This document shows positions 63,722-64,000 of a stretch of 64,000 bases of DNA, in pieces. The position numbers and the translations under genes were made by a program. Positions within the stretch are counted from its first letter, which is position 1; the number at the start of each line of letters is the position of its first letter. Origin of the DNA: Alloascoidea africana (lineage: Eukaryota; Ascomycota; Alloascoideomycetes; Alloascoideales; Alloascoideaceae); NCBI GenBank assembly GCA_030581615.1, contig JAKTTT010000046.1, positions 1-64,000 of the forward strand, read 5' to 3'. Below the pieces are notes generated by a model. It had not been told where the DNA came from. It did not search any database and was given only the letters and a program-made list of their open reading frames with translations.

Positions 63722-64000
63722 ATGAAGTTGTCTGCTTTTGCCACTTTTGCCTTTACCGGATACGTTTTCGCGGGAAACTTTACAAACCAAACATCATCCG
63801 AAATCACTTTCACCACCACCGTCGATGAAGTTGTCACTGAATACACCACTTACTGCCCCGAGCCGACCACTATCTGCCATAAGGATAAATGTCTTACAGT
63901 CAAGACTCCAGGAACAGTTACTATCACTGACTGCCCTTGCACAATCCCCAAGACCACCGTTATCACCACAACCACATGTCCCGATAAGACAATTTGCTCC
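63722..64000 (+). CDS. SED1/SPI1-like GPI cell-wall protein, N-terminal part
   Basis: The frame from the ATG at 63722 stays open to the window edge (93 codons, 3' part missing). A signal peptide (MKLSAFATFAFTGYVFA) precedes a Thr-rich region. The Sed1/Spi1 domain follows: VVTEYTTYCPEPTTI, CLTVKTPGTVTITDCPCTIP and TVITTTTCPDKTICS. The conserved spacing of YCP, the TVT-type strand and CPCT matches Sed1. Such proteins are covalently linked to glucan through a GPI remnant and protect the wall in stationary phase or stress. The GPI signal should lie beyond 64000. Confidence 0.85.
   Translation, partial: MKLSAFATFAFTGYVFAGNFTNQTSSEITFTTTVDEVVTEYTTYCPEPTTICHKDKCLTVKTPGTVTITDCPCTIPKTTVITTTTCPDKTICS

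Overview
The window looks like nuclear DNA of a budding yeast (Saccharomycotina). Nearly every recognisable gene has a clear yeast counterpart: MSB1, SMM1, RCF2, DGA1, KGD4, PRE4, HFM1, SMC1, FRA1, ISA1, ACF2, SEC1, DUR3, GRX8, TFC7, FMP42, UGP1, SCS2, EHD3, UBP14 and a SED1/SPI1-type wall protein. CTG appears to be read as leucine: it encodes the invariant Leu of the KLNGGLG motif of UGP1 at 52163-52165. Genes are unusually intron-rich for this group. I place 48 introns in 19 of 30 host genes, mostly 49-85 nt, with GTA/GTG-type donors, CTAAC/CTAAT-type branch sites close to the acceptor, and YAG or AAG acceptors. This argues for a lineage outside the intron-poor Saccharomycetaceae; I cannot name the species. 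Exon joins were made by eye from splice signals, reading frame and remembered family sequences, so they are predictions. Many open frames begin at GTG or TTG; starts given here are ATG codons, often reached through a short upstream exon.

Layout. 1-2064: the tail of a Ty1/copia-type retrotransposon fossil cut by the left edge, followed by long non-coding sequence with LTR-like features. 2065-7642: an HMG-box regulator whose box is interrupted by an insertion, then MSB1 (polarity, Rho signalling), both on the minus strand. 8657-17899: SMM1 (tRNA dihydrouridine synthase), an unrecognised two-exon gene, RCF2 (respiratory supercomplexes), DGA1 (triacylglycerol synthesis), a degenerate Cu/Zn-SOD-fold protein, KGD4 (2-oxoglutarate dehydrogenase) and PRE4 (proteasome beta7). 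18128-26602: the meiotic helicase HFM1/MER3, with a predicted 17 exons, facing the cohesin gene SMC1.

26868-41302: FRA1, ISA1, a methionine-permease-like gene, ACF2 (GH81 glucanase), SEC1 (exocytosis), DUR3 (urea transport) and GRX8. 41741-51190: a RING-CH membrane E3, TFC7 (TFIIIC tau55, six exons), a helix-hairpin-helix-like unknown, the FMP42-type MFS carrier and a PA-TM-RING E3. 51684-64000: UGP1, SCS2 (VAP), a UBA-UBX protein, a sphingolipid delta-4 desaturase, EHD3, UBP14 and, running off the right edge, a SED1/SPI1-like cell-wall protein.

The genes do not form one pathway; this is ordinary core-genome mixing. Shared themes are mitochondrial function (RCF2, KGD4, ISA1, EHD3), ubiquitin/proteasome (PRE4, two RING E3s, UBX, UBP14) and cell wall, lipid or secretion (ACF2, UGP1, SEC1, DGA1, SCS2, desaturase, SED1-like). 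The most unusual items are the intron-saturated HFM1 gene (including a GC-AG intron and 26/28-nt exons), the ligand-poor SOD-like protein, the split HMG box, the 8-nt first coding exon of DGA1, and Reb1-type octamers in several promoters. I saw no CRISPR, tRNA or rRNA gene, and no clearly novel multi-gene system.
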